Below, in pieces: positions 10,708 to 19,813 of a stretch of 64,000 bases of DNA (positions within the stretch are counted from its first letter, which is position 1; each line of letters begins with the position of its first letter). The position numbers and the translations under genes are program-made. The stretch covers positions 117,639,267-117,703,266 of the forward strand of contig OY856411.1 of the NCBI GenBank assembly GCA_963693085.1, written 5' to 3'. The DNA comes from Alisma plantago-aquatica (Eukaryota; Streptophyta; Magnoliopsida; Alismatales; Alismataceae). The notes beneath the pieces were generated by a model. That model saw only the letters and a program-made list of their open reading frames with translations. It was not told where the DNA came from and searched no databases.

Positions 10708-12204
10708 ATGAACTATGGCTTGGTAGAAAGCCGTCTATTGATTTTTTTTCATGTTTTCAGATGTCCTTGTTTTGTTTTAAACACGAAGGATTCACTTGAC
10801 AAGTTTGATCTGAAATCGTATAAGGCTTTCTTCCTAGGCTATAGCACTACTAGCAGGGCATATAGAGTATTCAACATTGAATTGTCTAAAATTGAAGAAT
10901 CTATCAATGTTAAGTTTATTGAAACTAGCCCTGTTGTTGGCAAGCATGTTGGTGATGATGATGTTGCAGATGAGTTAATTCCTATCCTAAAAGACCTCAA
11001 CATCAAAAACAAAGGTAAGCAGGTGATAGAAGAAGAAGAAGAAGATGAAGAAAAGAAGGATCCCACTCCCCGCTTTGCAAAGAATCACCCCAAGGAGTTG
11101 ATCATTGGCAACCCGTTTGAGAGAGTGAGGACACGAGATGCTCACAACAAAGAACAAGTAGAAAGTGCCTTCATCTCCCAACTAGAGCCAAAGAACGTTA
11201 AAGAAGCCCTTGGTGATGATGAGTGGATCCTTGCCATGCAAGAAGAGCTGGAGCAATTCGAGAAGAATCGTGTGTGGACCTTAGTGCCAAGACCAAGTGA
11301 TAGAAAAATCATTGGCACCAAATGGGTCTACCGCAACAAGCTAGATGAGCATGGAAAAGTGGTAAAAAACAAAGCAAGGTTAGTAGCACATGGATACAAC
11401 CAATAGGAAGGTATTGATTTTGATGAAACTTATGCTCGTGTTGCTAGATTAGAATCTATTCGTATGCTACTTGCCTTTGCTAGCTATAAAAATTTCTTGC
11501 TATATCAAATGGATGTTAAAAGTGCGTTTTTGAATGGTACAATCAAGGAGGAAGTATTTGTTGCTCAACCTCCGGGCTTTGAAAATGACAAGTTACCCAA
11601 TCATGTTTATTTGTTGCAAAAAGCTCTCTATGGACTCAAACAAGCACCTCGAGCTTGGTATGAGAAACTAAAGAACCTTTTGTTAGATAATGGGTATGTC
11701 ATGGGCAAAGTTGATTCTACCTTGTTTCTAAAACATACTTCTAACCAATTTCTTATAATTCAAATATATGTTGATGATATCATTTTTGGCGGGACTGATC
11801 TCGATCTTTACAAGGAGTATAGTTCTCTTATGCAGAGTGAGTTTGAAATGAGTATGATGGGTGAGTTGACCTTCTTTCTCGGCTTTCAAATCAAGCAAAA
11901 AAAAGAAGGAAACTTCATCAACCAAGGCAAGTACACAAGTGAACTACTCAAGCGCTTTGGGATGGAGAACATGAAGCCGATGGATACACCCATGTCAAAC
12001 ACCGCCAAACTTGATAAAGATGAAGAAGGTGAAAAGGTAGATAAGAAGCTCTATAGATGTATGATTGGAAGTTTACGCTATTTAACTGCCTCTAGACCTG
12101 ATATTATGTTTAGTGTTGGCTTGTGCGCTCGGTTTCAATCTTGCCCTAAGAAGTCACATCTTATTGCTGTTAAGAGGATTTTGAGGTACTTAGCCAAAAC
12201 TTAA
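10708..12204 (+). pseudogene. pol: Element B reverse transcriptase
   Basis: The open frame from 10708 starts with the integrase C-terminal segment (FFLGYSTTSRAYRVFN), passes an acidic linker (EEEEEDEEKK) and enters the copia RT domain (WILAMQEELEQFEKN; GTKWVYRNKLDEHG). TAG at 11404-11406 interrupts at GYNQ. It continues from 11407 with LYQMDVKSAFLNG and the active site YVDD at 11767-11778 (IYVDDIIFGG). TAA at 12202-12204, where a CAA codon would fit, ends this block. All three core RT aspartates are present. Confidence 0.92.
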
Positions 12205-12723
12205 AATGTTGGACTATGGTATCCTAAATCAAGGGATTTTACTCTTAGAGCATATAGTGATGCGGATTATGCAGGGTGTTTGGTTGATAGAAAGTGCACA
12301 AGTGGCACTTGCTTCCTTCTAGGACCATGCTTAGTGTCTTAGTTCTCCAAGAAACAAAGTACGATGGCATTATCAACCACCGAAGCTGAATACATTGTAG
12401 CCGGGAGTTGTTGTGCATAGGTCCTATGGATGAAGCAAATGCTCCAAGACTTCAACATATTTTTTGATGCTTCTCCTATCTTTTATGACAATACTAGTGC
12501 AATTAATCTATCTTACAATCCTATATTGCATAGTAGAGCCAAGCATATAGAGGTTCGTCATCATTTTCTCTGTGACCACATTGTCAAGAAAGATATCTAT
12601 ATCACACATGTGGACACGGAAAATTCGTTGGCGGACATCTTTACAAAACCTCTAGCTAGATATCAATTTAATTTTATTCGATCTAAATTGCTTATTGTTG
12701 ATTTGAATGATCTTGCCATGTGA
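12205..12723 (+). pseudogene. pol: Element B RNase H, two premature stops
   Basis: The same frame continues after 12204. SDADYAG, STTEAEYIVAG and DNTSAINLSYNPILHSR mark the copia RNase H, and HVDTENSLADIFTKPLA its typical end. TAG stops at 12340-12342 and 12418-12420 interrupt it. The natural stop is TGA at 12721-12723. It would remove RNA from the RNA/DNA hybrid. Confidence 0.9.
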
Positions 12724-13350
12724 TCTAGCTAGTAGTCTCTTTCCTATATGCTTGCTCATGTCTATCTTCACTTTGCTTTGCCTATATATGCTTATTTGTG
12801 CTTAACTTGCCTGTCAACATGCTTAGTTTTTGCTTGTTTTTGGGTTTTTATCGAATTTTGTGTTTTATCGCTAAATAGTGCCCAATGATGAGCTAAATGT
12901 GCCTAGGTATGTTAATTATGCATAATAGAATGGAAAAATGAATTTAATTGGCATGTATATGGCTAGAATCTAAGAATGTGATTGTTAGGTCAGGTTGACC
13001 TTCGATCAAGTTTCCACCCTGGAAAACTCGACCGATCAGGAGCCGAGAGTTGTTCTTCAGTGGACCGTTCGGTCGAGTTTGCCACCCTCAGAACTCGACC
13101 GATCGACGGGCTGAGCCAACTTAAAAGTTAGGATCGGCCGACTATTTTCCCTTACAACTAGAAAATAGTCGACTGATTCCTTACCTCCAAGCCCTAAGCT
13201 CTCTCACCCAGCCCTAAACCTCCCATTTTTCACCCTAGGGCAACCTAGCAACCCCGTTCTAGACCTCCTCGGGCGCTCGTGGTGGTGTTTATTCGGCATT
13301 TGAGGTTTGATCTTGCTCGTGTGCACGTTTTTCTCCTTGTTTTCGTTTCC
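12724..13350 (+). other. Spacer between pol and accessory ORF of element B, with hairpins
   Basis: No ORF. Three inverted repeats lie here: 13000-13037 and 13068-13105 are of the CGGTCGAGTT/AACTCGACCG type seen in the LTR; 13135-13173 has arms CGACTATTTTC and GAAAATAGTCG, a perfect 11-bp stem. A pyrimidine-rich run leads up to the ATG at 13351. Confidence 0.7.
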
Positions 13351-13416
13351 ATGGCTTCCCATAGATGAAAACGTGCTGCTCCCGACAATGCTCAAGCCTC
13401 TTCCTCGAATAATCGC

Positions 13417-14994
13417 TTGATTCTGTTTGATAATACCTCCTTTGTGTCTCTTGAGACGGTAAATCGGTATAAGGATCTTCTTCCCCGATCTCATTTTCCG
13501 TTTCGCCCCTTGGTTGATCCAAATCATTTCCAAGCGGTTATTACCTCTATTTTGAGGCTTCTCGCCAGCCATCACTTGTCCGCCCTTGCGATCGAACGTG
13601 ACTGCTTTAACAATCAGATGTCTAGCACAAAGGTAGTACATGAGTTCTACGCAAACCTACGTTGGAACTACGATTCTCTTGTTCCCCCGCCGAATACTGA
13701 AATAGTCCTCAATTCCATGATCGCCGATCGCCGTTTCCAAATCTCTAAGGATACTTTAAATCTTTACTTTGTCGGAGACGAGGAAAACAACACTTGGCGT
13801 AAGGACTATGGTCAGTATTTCGATCTTCTTGACCTAGAAGGTTTTTATAATCACCATGAATTGACGCTACCGGACGTTCATCGCTTTTTAAAGAAACCCG
13901 ACGTGGCCTACAAGAAGAAGTCTACCCTGCCTTCATCCTCTCTTGACCTTCGGAGGCACTTTTTGGCCTTGGTGATTAACTGTAATGTCCATCCTAAGAG
14001 AAATCAAATGGACATTGCGGAAAACACCGCGGTCATTATGTATTGTTTGCTAAACAATATCGGTGTCAAATGGGCTAGATATGTCTTACACCACATGACC
14101 TGTTTTGACACCGGCAAGAACACCAATGGCACCCATCCCCCCTACCCAACACTGATCTGTGGTCTTTTCCAGTTCGCCACTGATAAATCACTCTTTTCTG
14201 ACTTCCATTACCCAGTTGCTAGAAAAGGTGTGTGTATTAGTGAGACCACTCTTCAGAAGTCTGTACCTGTGTTTTCCCCTGCCGCTAGTGCTTCTACCTC
14301 TGCTTCTGCCTCTGCTGACCCACCCTCCTCCACTCGTGCTCCACCTCCGCAGCCACATCCCCGACCCAGTCGTGCATCCTTCCGTGCATCCAATGAAACC
14401 CTTCTGGGATATATGATGCATGAACAGGCGTACAACCGTCAGGTTCAGGAACACTTGCACCTGGATCTGTGTTCAATCATGTCCACCATGAACCTATCAT
14501 GTGCTTCACCCTACCCCACCTACCAGCCATACCCTGGTAGTGCCTATGCTTCTTATGCATATGAGCATTACTTCCCTGCTCCCGAGCCTTCCGCTGCCGC
14601 TCCGCCGCCGTTCGCTACTGGTAGTTCTGCTCCTGTGTTTCTACCGTTACCTGTTGGCCCCCTGGCCACTCTGCTTGCCTCTTTGGGTGACTCTGCTCCA
14701 TCCTTCCCGCAAGCCAAGGAGCTTCTTGCTCTTGGTATGTCGTGGGATGAGCAGAATGCCCACTGGCCCGATCGCTCCTTTGGTCCTCCTGATGATGAGG
14801 AGATGCCTGACCAGGCCGATGAGGAAGATGATGCTGATGCTGCAGAAGGTGATGGTGAGGATGCTTTCGATGAAGATGGTGGTGATGGTGCTAGATCCGA
14901 TGTTGGCACTGTTGCTCCACCTTCAGACGGGGATGAGGACTACAACCCTGGTGAGGATGAGGATACCGTTGACATAGATAGCATAGACGTTTAG
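13417..14994 (+). CDS. Element B accessory (env-position) ORF, 525 codons open
   Basis: This is the longest undamaged frame in element B. An in-frame ATG at 13351 with good context (MASHR) precedes it, but TGA at 13366-13368 ends that start after five codons, so the annotated start is the next in-frame ATG. Residues ~70-260 (HEFYANLRW; LDLEGFYNHHELTLPDVHRFL; LDLRRHFLALVINC; AENTAVIMYCLL) resemble the putative plant transposon protein family (Transposase_32), found in accessory ORFs of plant retroelements. I see no clear signal peptide or membrane span. The second half is rich in Pro/Ala/Ser and the last ~80 residues in Asp/Glu. Role unknown; env-like only by position. Confidence 0.75.
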   Translation: MILFDNTSFVSLETVNRYKDLLPRSHFPFRPLVDPNHFQAVITSILRLLASHHLSALAIERDCFNNQMSSTKVVHEFYANLRWNYDSLVPPPNTEIVLNSMIADRRFQISKDTLNLYFVGDEENNTWRKDYGQYFDLLDLEGFYNHHELTLPDVHRFLKKPDVAYKKKSTLPSSSLDLRRHFLALVINCNVHPKRNQMDIAENTAVIMYCLLNNIGVKWARYVLHHMTCFDTGKNTNGTHPPYPTLICGLFQFATDKSLFSDFHYPVARKGVCISETTLQKSVPVFSPAASASTSASASADPPSSTRAPPPQPHPRPSRASFRASNETLLGYMMHEQAYNRQVQEHLHLDLCSIMSTMNLSCASPYPTYQPYPGSAYASYAYEHYFPAPEPSAAAPPPFATGSSAPVFLPLPVGPLATLLASLGDSAPSFPQAKELLALGMSWDEQNAHWPDRSFGPPDDEEMPDQADEEDDADAAEGDGEDAFDEDGGDGARSDVGTVAPPSDGDEDYNPGEDEDTVDIDSIDV

Positions 14995-15639
14995 GTGGTT
15001 TCTTAGCTTTTAGTCTAGCATGTCCATCATATACATCTTTCTAGACTCTTTTGTATAAGAAACATCCTGGCACATTATTCTGAGTTGTACTATTTCCTTA
15101 TATCTACTTTCTCGCTTTATGGTTGTAGTTGTTTTTCATGAAGACATCTTTCTGAGTTGTAATATTATCGTTATGCACTTTATCTATCTTATTCTGTTTT
15201 ATCTTATGCTTGGTGCACGTTTGAGCTATATTTTGATTATGACTTGCTTTGTGTTTGTTTGAGGTTTGGAGAAGACCTGGTTTTTGCTCTTCTAACCCCC
15301 CCTACCTTTTTGATAATGTCAAAAGGGGGAGATATATCTTGTGTTTGAAGACTCAATCATATTGTTTCTTGTTGTTATACTATTGCTTTCTTAGGTGATC
15401 CTTTTCTTGTTAATTCACTGTTGATTCATGTGACTTGTAAAGGATTACACAGTACACAGATATTGGTATTTCTATGTGTAGAGAAACTAACATGCAGGTA
15501 AGAGGAAGCATAGTTTGAGGGGGAGCAATTCAAAATTGTTCTTATCATGAATCCCCCAAATTCACAAGGCAAAGGTATAACTTTCAATCCTTTTCAATAT
15601 GTTTGAGGAATGGTTTGTCATTGTCAAAAAGGGGGAGAA
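14995..15639 (+). other. Element B 3' non-coding region with several polypurine tracts
   Basis: Three GGGGGAG tracts occur: 15322-15331 (AAAAGGGGGAGA), ~15515-15524 (TTTGAGGGGGAGC) and 15625-15639 (AAAAAGGGGGAGAA). The last abuts the 3' LTR and is the plus-strand primer. The first pairs with CCCCCCCTACCTTTTTGA (15296-15313) as a hairpin. B2 shows the same arrangement. Confidence 0.75.
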
Positions 15640-15970
15640 TGTTGACCTAGAGGTTATACATTACCTATATTTTGATAATGACTTAACCATTCCACTCATA
15701 TGTATCTAATATGTGTTTTTAAGATTGTTTGCAGGCATTAGGTACATGAAAAGGATCAAATATACAAAACCGTAGAATGGGTCAAGTTCAAGTCAAAATG
15801 GCTACAAGTGTGCATTTTGGGTTTTCTATGTAAACGACCTTAGAACATGTATGTAATCACTTGTAATAATGAATTGACTTGTAACTTAGAAGAGAAAAAT
15901 GTTTGGGACAAAATTCACCAAGTGCTAATCACTATAAATGCAAATTAGAAAATGGATTACAAGCACTTGG

Positions 15971-16200
15971 TCGATCGAGTTTCCCAGGCTTGAAACTCGA
16001 TCGATCAGTCCTTGGTCGATTTTCTGAAGATTGTATCGGTCGAGTTGGTCTTGCACAGAACTCGACCGATCAGGTCACTGACCATTTCGAGTTCAAATGG
16101 TCGATCGAGTTTTGTCAGGACAAACTCGACCGATCATTTGAATATCAGTTTTGTCTTTTACCTGATCGGTCGAGTTATCCCCATTGAAACTCGACCGATT
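15971..16200 (+). promoter_or_regulatory. Four-hairpin array in U3 of element B (3' LTR)
   Basis: Counterpart of 6331-6560. In the first hairpin both arms differ from the usual sequence in a matching way: TCGATCGAGTTTC and GAAACTCGATCGA, so pairing is kept. The fourth keeps GATCGGTCGAGTT with AACTCGACCGAT. Confidence 0.75.
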
Positions 16201-16336
16201 GCACTGTACGGAATTTGCAGAAAAGAGTGATGTGACCATTGGTGAGTGTTTTGGGCAAAAATAGAGTCATTTTCTTGAACAAAAAATGGCTATTTTTGTA
16301 TCCAAGTGTCCCACAACTTAAAGGGACATCCTCAAC

Positions 16337-16345
16337 TATAAATAG
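16337..16345 (+). promoter_or_regulatory. Putative TATA box of element B, 3' LTR
   Basis: TATAAATAG, same context as 6697-6705. Confidence 0.65.
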
Positions 16346-17181
16346 ACCCCCTTGGAGTTCATTCCAAGCTGCTCTTCCATTGCAAACTTGGTTCTAGCAT
16401 AGTTGGGAGTGTTCCAAGCCCTGGATCCCCTTTCTCTCTCTACCTTCAAGATAAATTTGTGAGTTATGAGTGAGTTAGGTCCATGTGTATGAGAGCTATC
16501 CCTTGTATGATGTACAACTCTCCCTTCTCTCTTCCTACCTCCTATTCCCTTTGAAGATTGATTGAAGCTGCTTCTCCAAGTGAAAGAGAGGTTGTTGTTG
16601 TTCTTCTCCGAGTGAAGGTGAAGATGATGGCTGATCTTCAAGAGTGAAGATAGCTTGCTGCTCCAGATCCCTTGGTGAAGGTGAAACGTGGAGAAGCTCT
16701 CCAAGAGAAGGAGAGGTGCAATGCAAAGCTCAAGCAAGATAGGTAAATCCTGCAAGGCTGAAGACTAAGGTAAGAATGGGTAAGTCCTTTGGAGAAAGCT
16801 GAAGAATCTTGCTTCGTGGGTAAGTCCTTGGAAAGGTAGAAGATCTTAGCTTGAGAATTTAAGCCCTTGGTTGTGTGGTTTATGTATCTTGTAATCTTAC
16901 TGTGATATATAAGAGGACCAAGTCGCAAATCCTAGAGTCTAACCAACTCTAGGTAGTGGACTGACATCACTCCTATGTTTAGGACGTGGAACCACTCTAA
17001 CCACCTATCCAAGTGCTTGCCATTCATTGTCTCTTATCCTTGCTTTGAATGTTAGATTAGGACATCAAATTGCTTCTTGATTTAGTCTCTGCACTAATTT
17101 TAAATTGGTGGTCTAATTGATTTTGTGAAGTTTGTGTAGCTCTATTCACCCCCCTCTAGAGCCCATTGATCCAACATGATT

Positions 17182-17722
17182 CATCCCAGTGATATTGCCT
17201 CACATCATGCATGAATTTCTTCAGTGCATTTCCGGTACATTCAGGGTGGATGACACCGACGGCGAGGTAGTTCACATAGTCCGAGTACCAAGGAGTAGCT
17301 TCTGAGACTTTCATGAGCTGGTCATCTGGAAGAGAGTCATTAATTGGGATCTTTTTAGTATATAGGGTTTGGATACGACTCAAGTGGTCAGCCACAACAT
17401 TCTTTGTACCTTTCTTATCTCTTATCTCTAGATCAAATTCTTGCAAGAGGAGAATCCATCTGATCAACCTGGGTTTTGCATCTCTATTTTTCAGGAGGTA
17501 ATGAATAGTAGCATGATCTGTATAAACAACAACCTTCGAACCAATGAGGTAGGATCTGAACTTGTCAAAGGCATACAAAACTACTAAGAGTTCCTTCTCG
17601 GTAGTTGCATAATTCCTCTGAGCTTCATCAAGGGTCGTTGATGCATAGTAGATGACATGATGTTTCCTCTCTATGCACTGGACTAAGACGGCGCCGACTG
17701 CGTAATCACTGACATCACACAT
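17182..17722 (-). pseudogene. pol: Element A RNase H and start of integrase, cut by element B
   Basis: The frame from 17722 reads [43 protein letters not shown] and VVADHLSRI, the gypsy RT/RNase H block. The TTEKEL and TDH motifs mark the RNase H active-site neighbourhood. The frame then enters the linker toward the integrase and stops making sense at YHWDES, where element B begins; the continuation starts at 5998. RNase H degrades the RNA strand during reverse transcription. Confidence 0.9.
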
Positions 17723-19141
17723 TATTTTGAATGGGTGCCCCCAATCTGGAGCTCAGATGATAGGTGTTGTTGTAAGAGCATGCTTTAGGTTGTTGAAACT
17801 CTTGATGCATTCTTTATCAAAATGGAAATCATCATCCTTTTATAACAAGTTGGTCATAGTCTTAGTTATCTTGGAGAAATCTTTGATAAACCTTATGTAA
17901 AATCCCGCATGACCAAGGAACGCGTGAACCTCTCTTACATTGGTTGGGATAGAGAGTTTGGAAATCACTTCAATCTTCACCTTGTCCACTTAAATTCCTC
18001 GATTACTGACCCAATGTCCAAGGACTATGCCTTCTTTTACCATAAAGTGACACTTCTCCCAATTTAGCACTAGATGTGCTTCTTCGCATCATTTGAGGAC
18101 TAGGGAGAGGTGTTTCAGGCATGAGTCATATGAATCCCCATATATGGAAAAATCATCCATAAAAACTTCCATAATAGTTCTGGTAAGTCCAGCAAATATG
18201 GTTGACATGCAGTGTTGGAAGGTTGCAAGCGCATTACATAGCCCAAATGGCATCCTTCTAAAGGCGTATGTTCCAAAGGGGCAAGTGAAAGTAGTTTTTT
18301 CTTGGTCATCAGGATGTATAGGAATTTGATAGAATCCAGGGTAACCATTGAGATAGCAGAAATATTTCTGGTGAGCCAGTCGCTCTAAAACATGGTCTAG
18401 AAAAGGCATCTGGAAGTGATCTGTACGAGTTGCCTTGTTCAATTTCATGTAATCGATACACATCCTCCACCCAGTGACTGTTCGAGTGGGGATGAGTTCA
18501 TTATCTTCATTCCGTATCACAGTAGTGCCACCTTTCTTTGGGACAACATGTACCAGGCTCACCCATGGAGAGTCAGATATAGGATAGATGATTTGTGTAG
18601 TGAGCAGTTTAATGACTTCAAGGCGAACAACTTCTTTCATATTAGGATTCAGCTCCCTTTGATGTTCAACAGTCGGCCTGTGGTCTTCCACCATTGGGAT
18701 TTTGTGCATGCCAAGCGCTTGACTGACCCCTGTGAGATCACTCATCTTGTACCCGATAGCTTTCCTTCTTTCTTTTAATTCTTTCAAGAGGTTATCTTCT
18801 TGTTTGGTCATTAGATCAGAATTTATAATAACTGGGCAGACCTTGAGATCATCTAGAAACACATACTTTAGTCCCTCAGGTAGGGGCTTCATTTCAGGAG
18901 CTTCTGGTTTCTCACATAGGTCTTTAGCTACATTCACAGCCTTGAGTTCCTCAAATTTAGGTTCAGGATCTTCTTTGGGAGCATTAAGTTGGAGAACGCA
19001 ATCCTTCACTTGTTCGTCGATGGAGTTGTCAACAGATGGGTTTGTTAGAACCACTTCTAAAGGATCGTCTTGTTCATAATCCTCTTGTATAAGGAGTGAC
19101 ATTTTATCTATGCAATCAATCAAGTAGACTTCTTCTTGCAT
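17723..19141 (-). pseudogene. pol: Element A reverse transcriptase
   Basis: The 350-codon frame 19141-18089 has an acidic N-terminal linker and then the RT domain: VVPKKGG, the insert ELIPTRTVTGWRMCIDY typical of Athila-type RT, FCYLNGYPGFYQIPI, RRMPFGLCNA and the active site FMDDF at 18163-18149. Below 18089 the thumb (LVLNWEKCHFMV; HAFLGHAGFYIRFIKDFSK) continues in the same frame with several stops. It copies element RNA into DNA. The FMDDF aspartates are present, but the stops disable it. Confidence 0.92.
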
Positions 19142-19807
19142 GCTTGGTCTTCACATACTTTTAAAAACCTTGAACTCGAGGGTTTCTTTACCTAGTCTGA
19201 GGAGCAAGGTTCCTGCTTCTACATCAATCAGAACTCTCACAGTGGCAAGGAATGGATGGACAAAGATAAGAAGGTATCTGGCGTCTTATTTTATGTCCAT
19301 GATGACAAAGTCACATGGGACATAAGAGTCTTTTCCTACCTTGACTGGGACACCCTCGATGATTCCCAAAGGGAGAGTCATATAATTGTCAGCAAGTTGT
19401 ATGGTCATGCCAGTTGGAAGCAGTTTTGCAAACCCTAGACTCTTGCAAAGGCTAAGTGGCATGATAGAGATGCTAGCTCTAAGATCGTCCAATCCCTTCT
19501 TACATGAAGAGTCACAGATATGGCACGAAATCCTAAAGGATCCTGGGTCTTTCTGCTTCTTGGGTATCTTGCTCTGAATGATATCGGAAGTGGTTGTTGC
19601 TAACTTAACTGTCTCATATTTTTCAGTTATATACTTTCTTGTGAGGAGAGATTTCAAGTTCTTTGTCCAGGCTGGTATCTCAGCCAGAGCATCAAGAAAG
19701 GTTATATCAACATGAAGCTTCTTCATTGCTTCCTTGAACTTGTTGAAACGTGTTTCAAGCTTTGTCTGCTTCAACCGAGCTGGGAAAGGAGGACGAGGCT
19801 TGTACAC
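19142..19807 (-). pseudogene. pol: Element A aspartic protease region
   Basis: The frame 19807-19286 carries RLKQTKLETRFNKFKEAMKK, PAWTKNLKSLLTRK and the protease region GLDDLRASISIMPLSLCKSLG. The usual Athila-type active-site stretch is DLGAS; here the glycine reads Arg. A stop follows MDIK at 19286, and the frame then resumes toward RT (LIDVEAGTL). The linker upstream ends with a stop at 19814. Processing of the polyprotein is the expected role. Confidence 0.82.
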
Positions 19808-19813
19808 TGGAAC

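Larger units (their letters stand above)
6000..17176 (+). mobile_element. Element B: Sirevirus-like Ty1/copia retrotransposon with accessory ORF
   Basis: LTRs 6000-7537 and 15640-17176 (TGTTGACC...GATCCAACA), about 97% identical by eye, enclose a Met-tRNA primer-binding site, gag, protease, integrase, reverse transcriptase and RNase H in copia order, then an additional 525-codon ORF and a polypurine tract. Long gag with a coiled-coil tail plus an ORF downstream of pol is the Sirevirus (SIRE/Maximus) layout. The flanking target duplications are CGATT (5995-5999) and TGATT (17177-17181), differing by one C-to-T change at a CpG. It sits in the integrase gene of element A in opposite orientation. 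At least seven premature stops and two probable frameshifts lie in gag-pol. Confidence 0.94.
15640..17176 (+). repeat. Element B 3' LTR
   Basis: Matches 6000-7537 with about 3% difference by eye; ends CCAACA at 17176, followed by TGATT, the altered target duplication. Confidence 0.95.

Noticed and set aside
14501..14977. 158-codon frame overlapping the accessory ORF in another phase
   Set aside because: It is a Leu/Met-rich shadow of the Pro/Ala/Asp-rich true frame.
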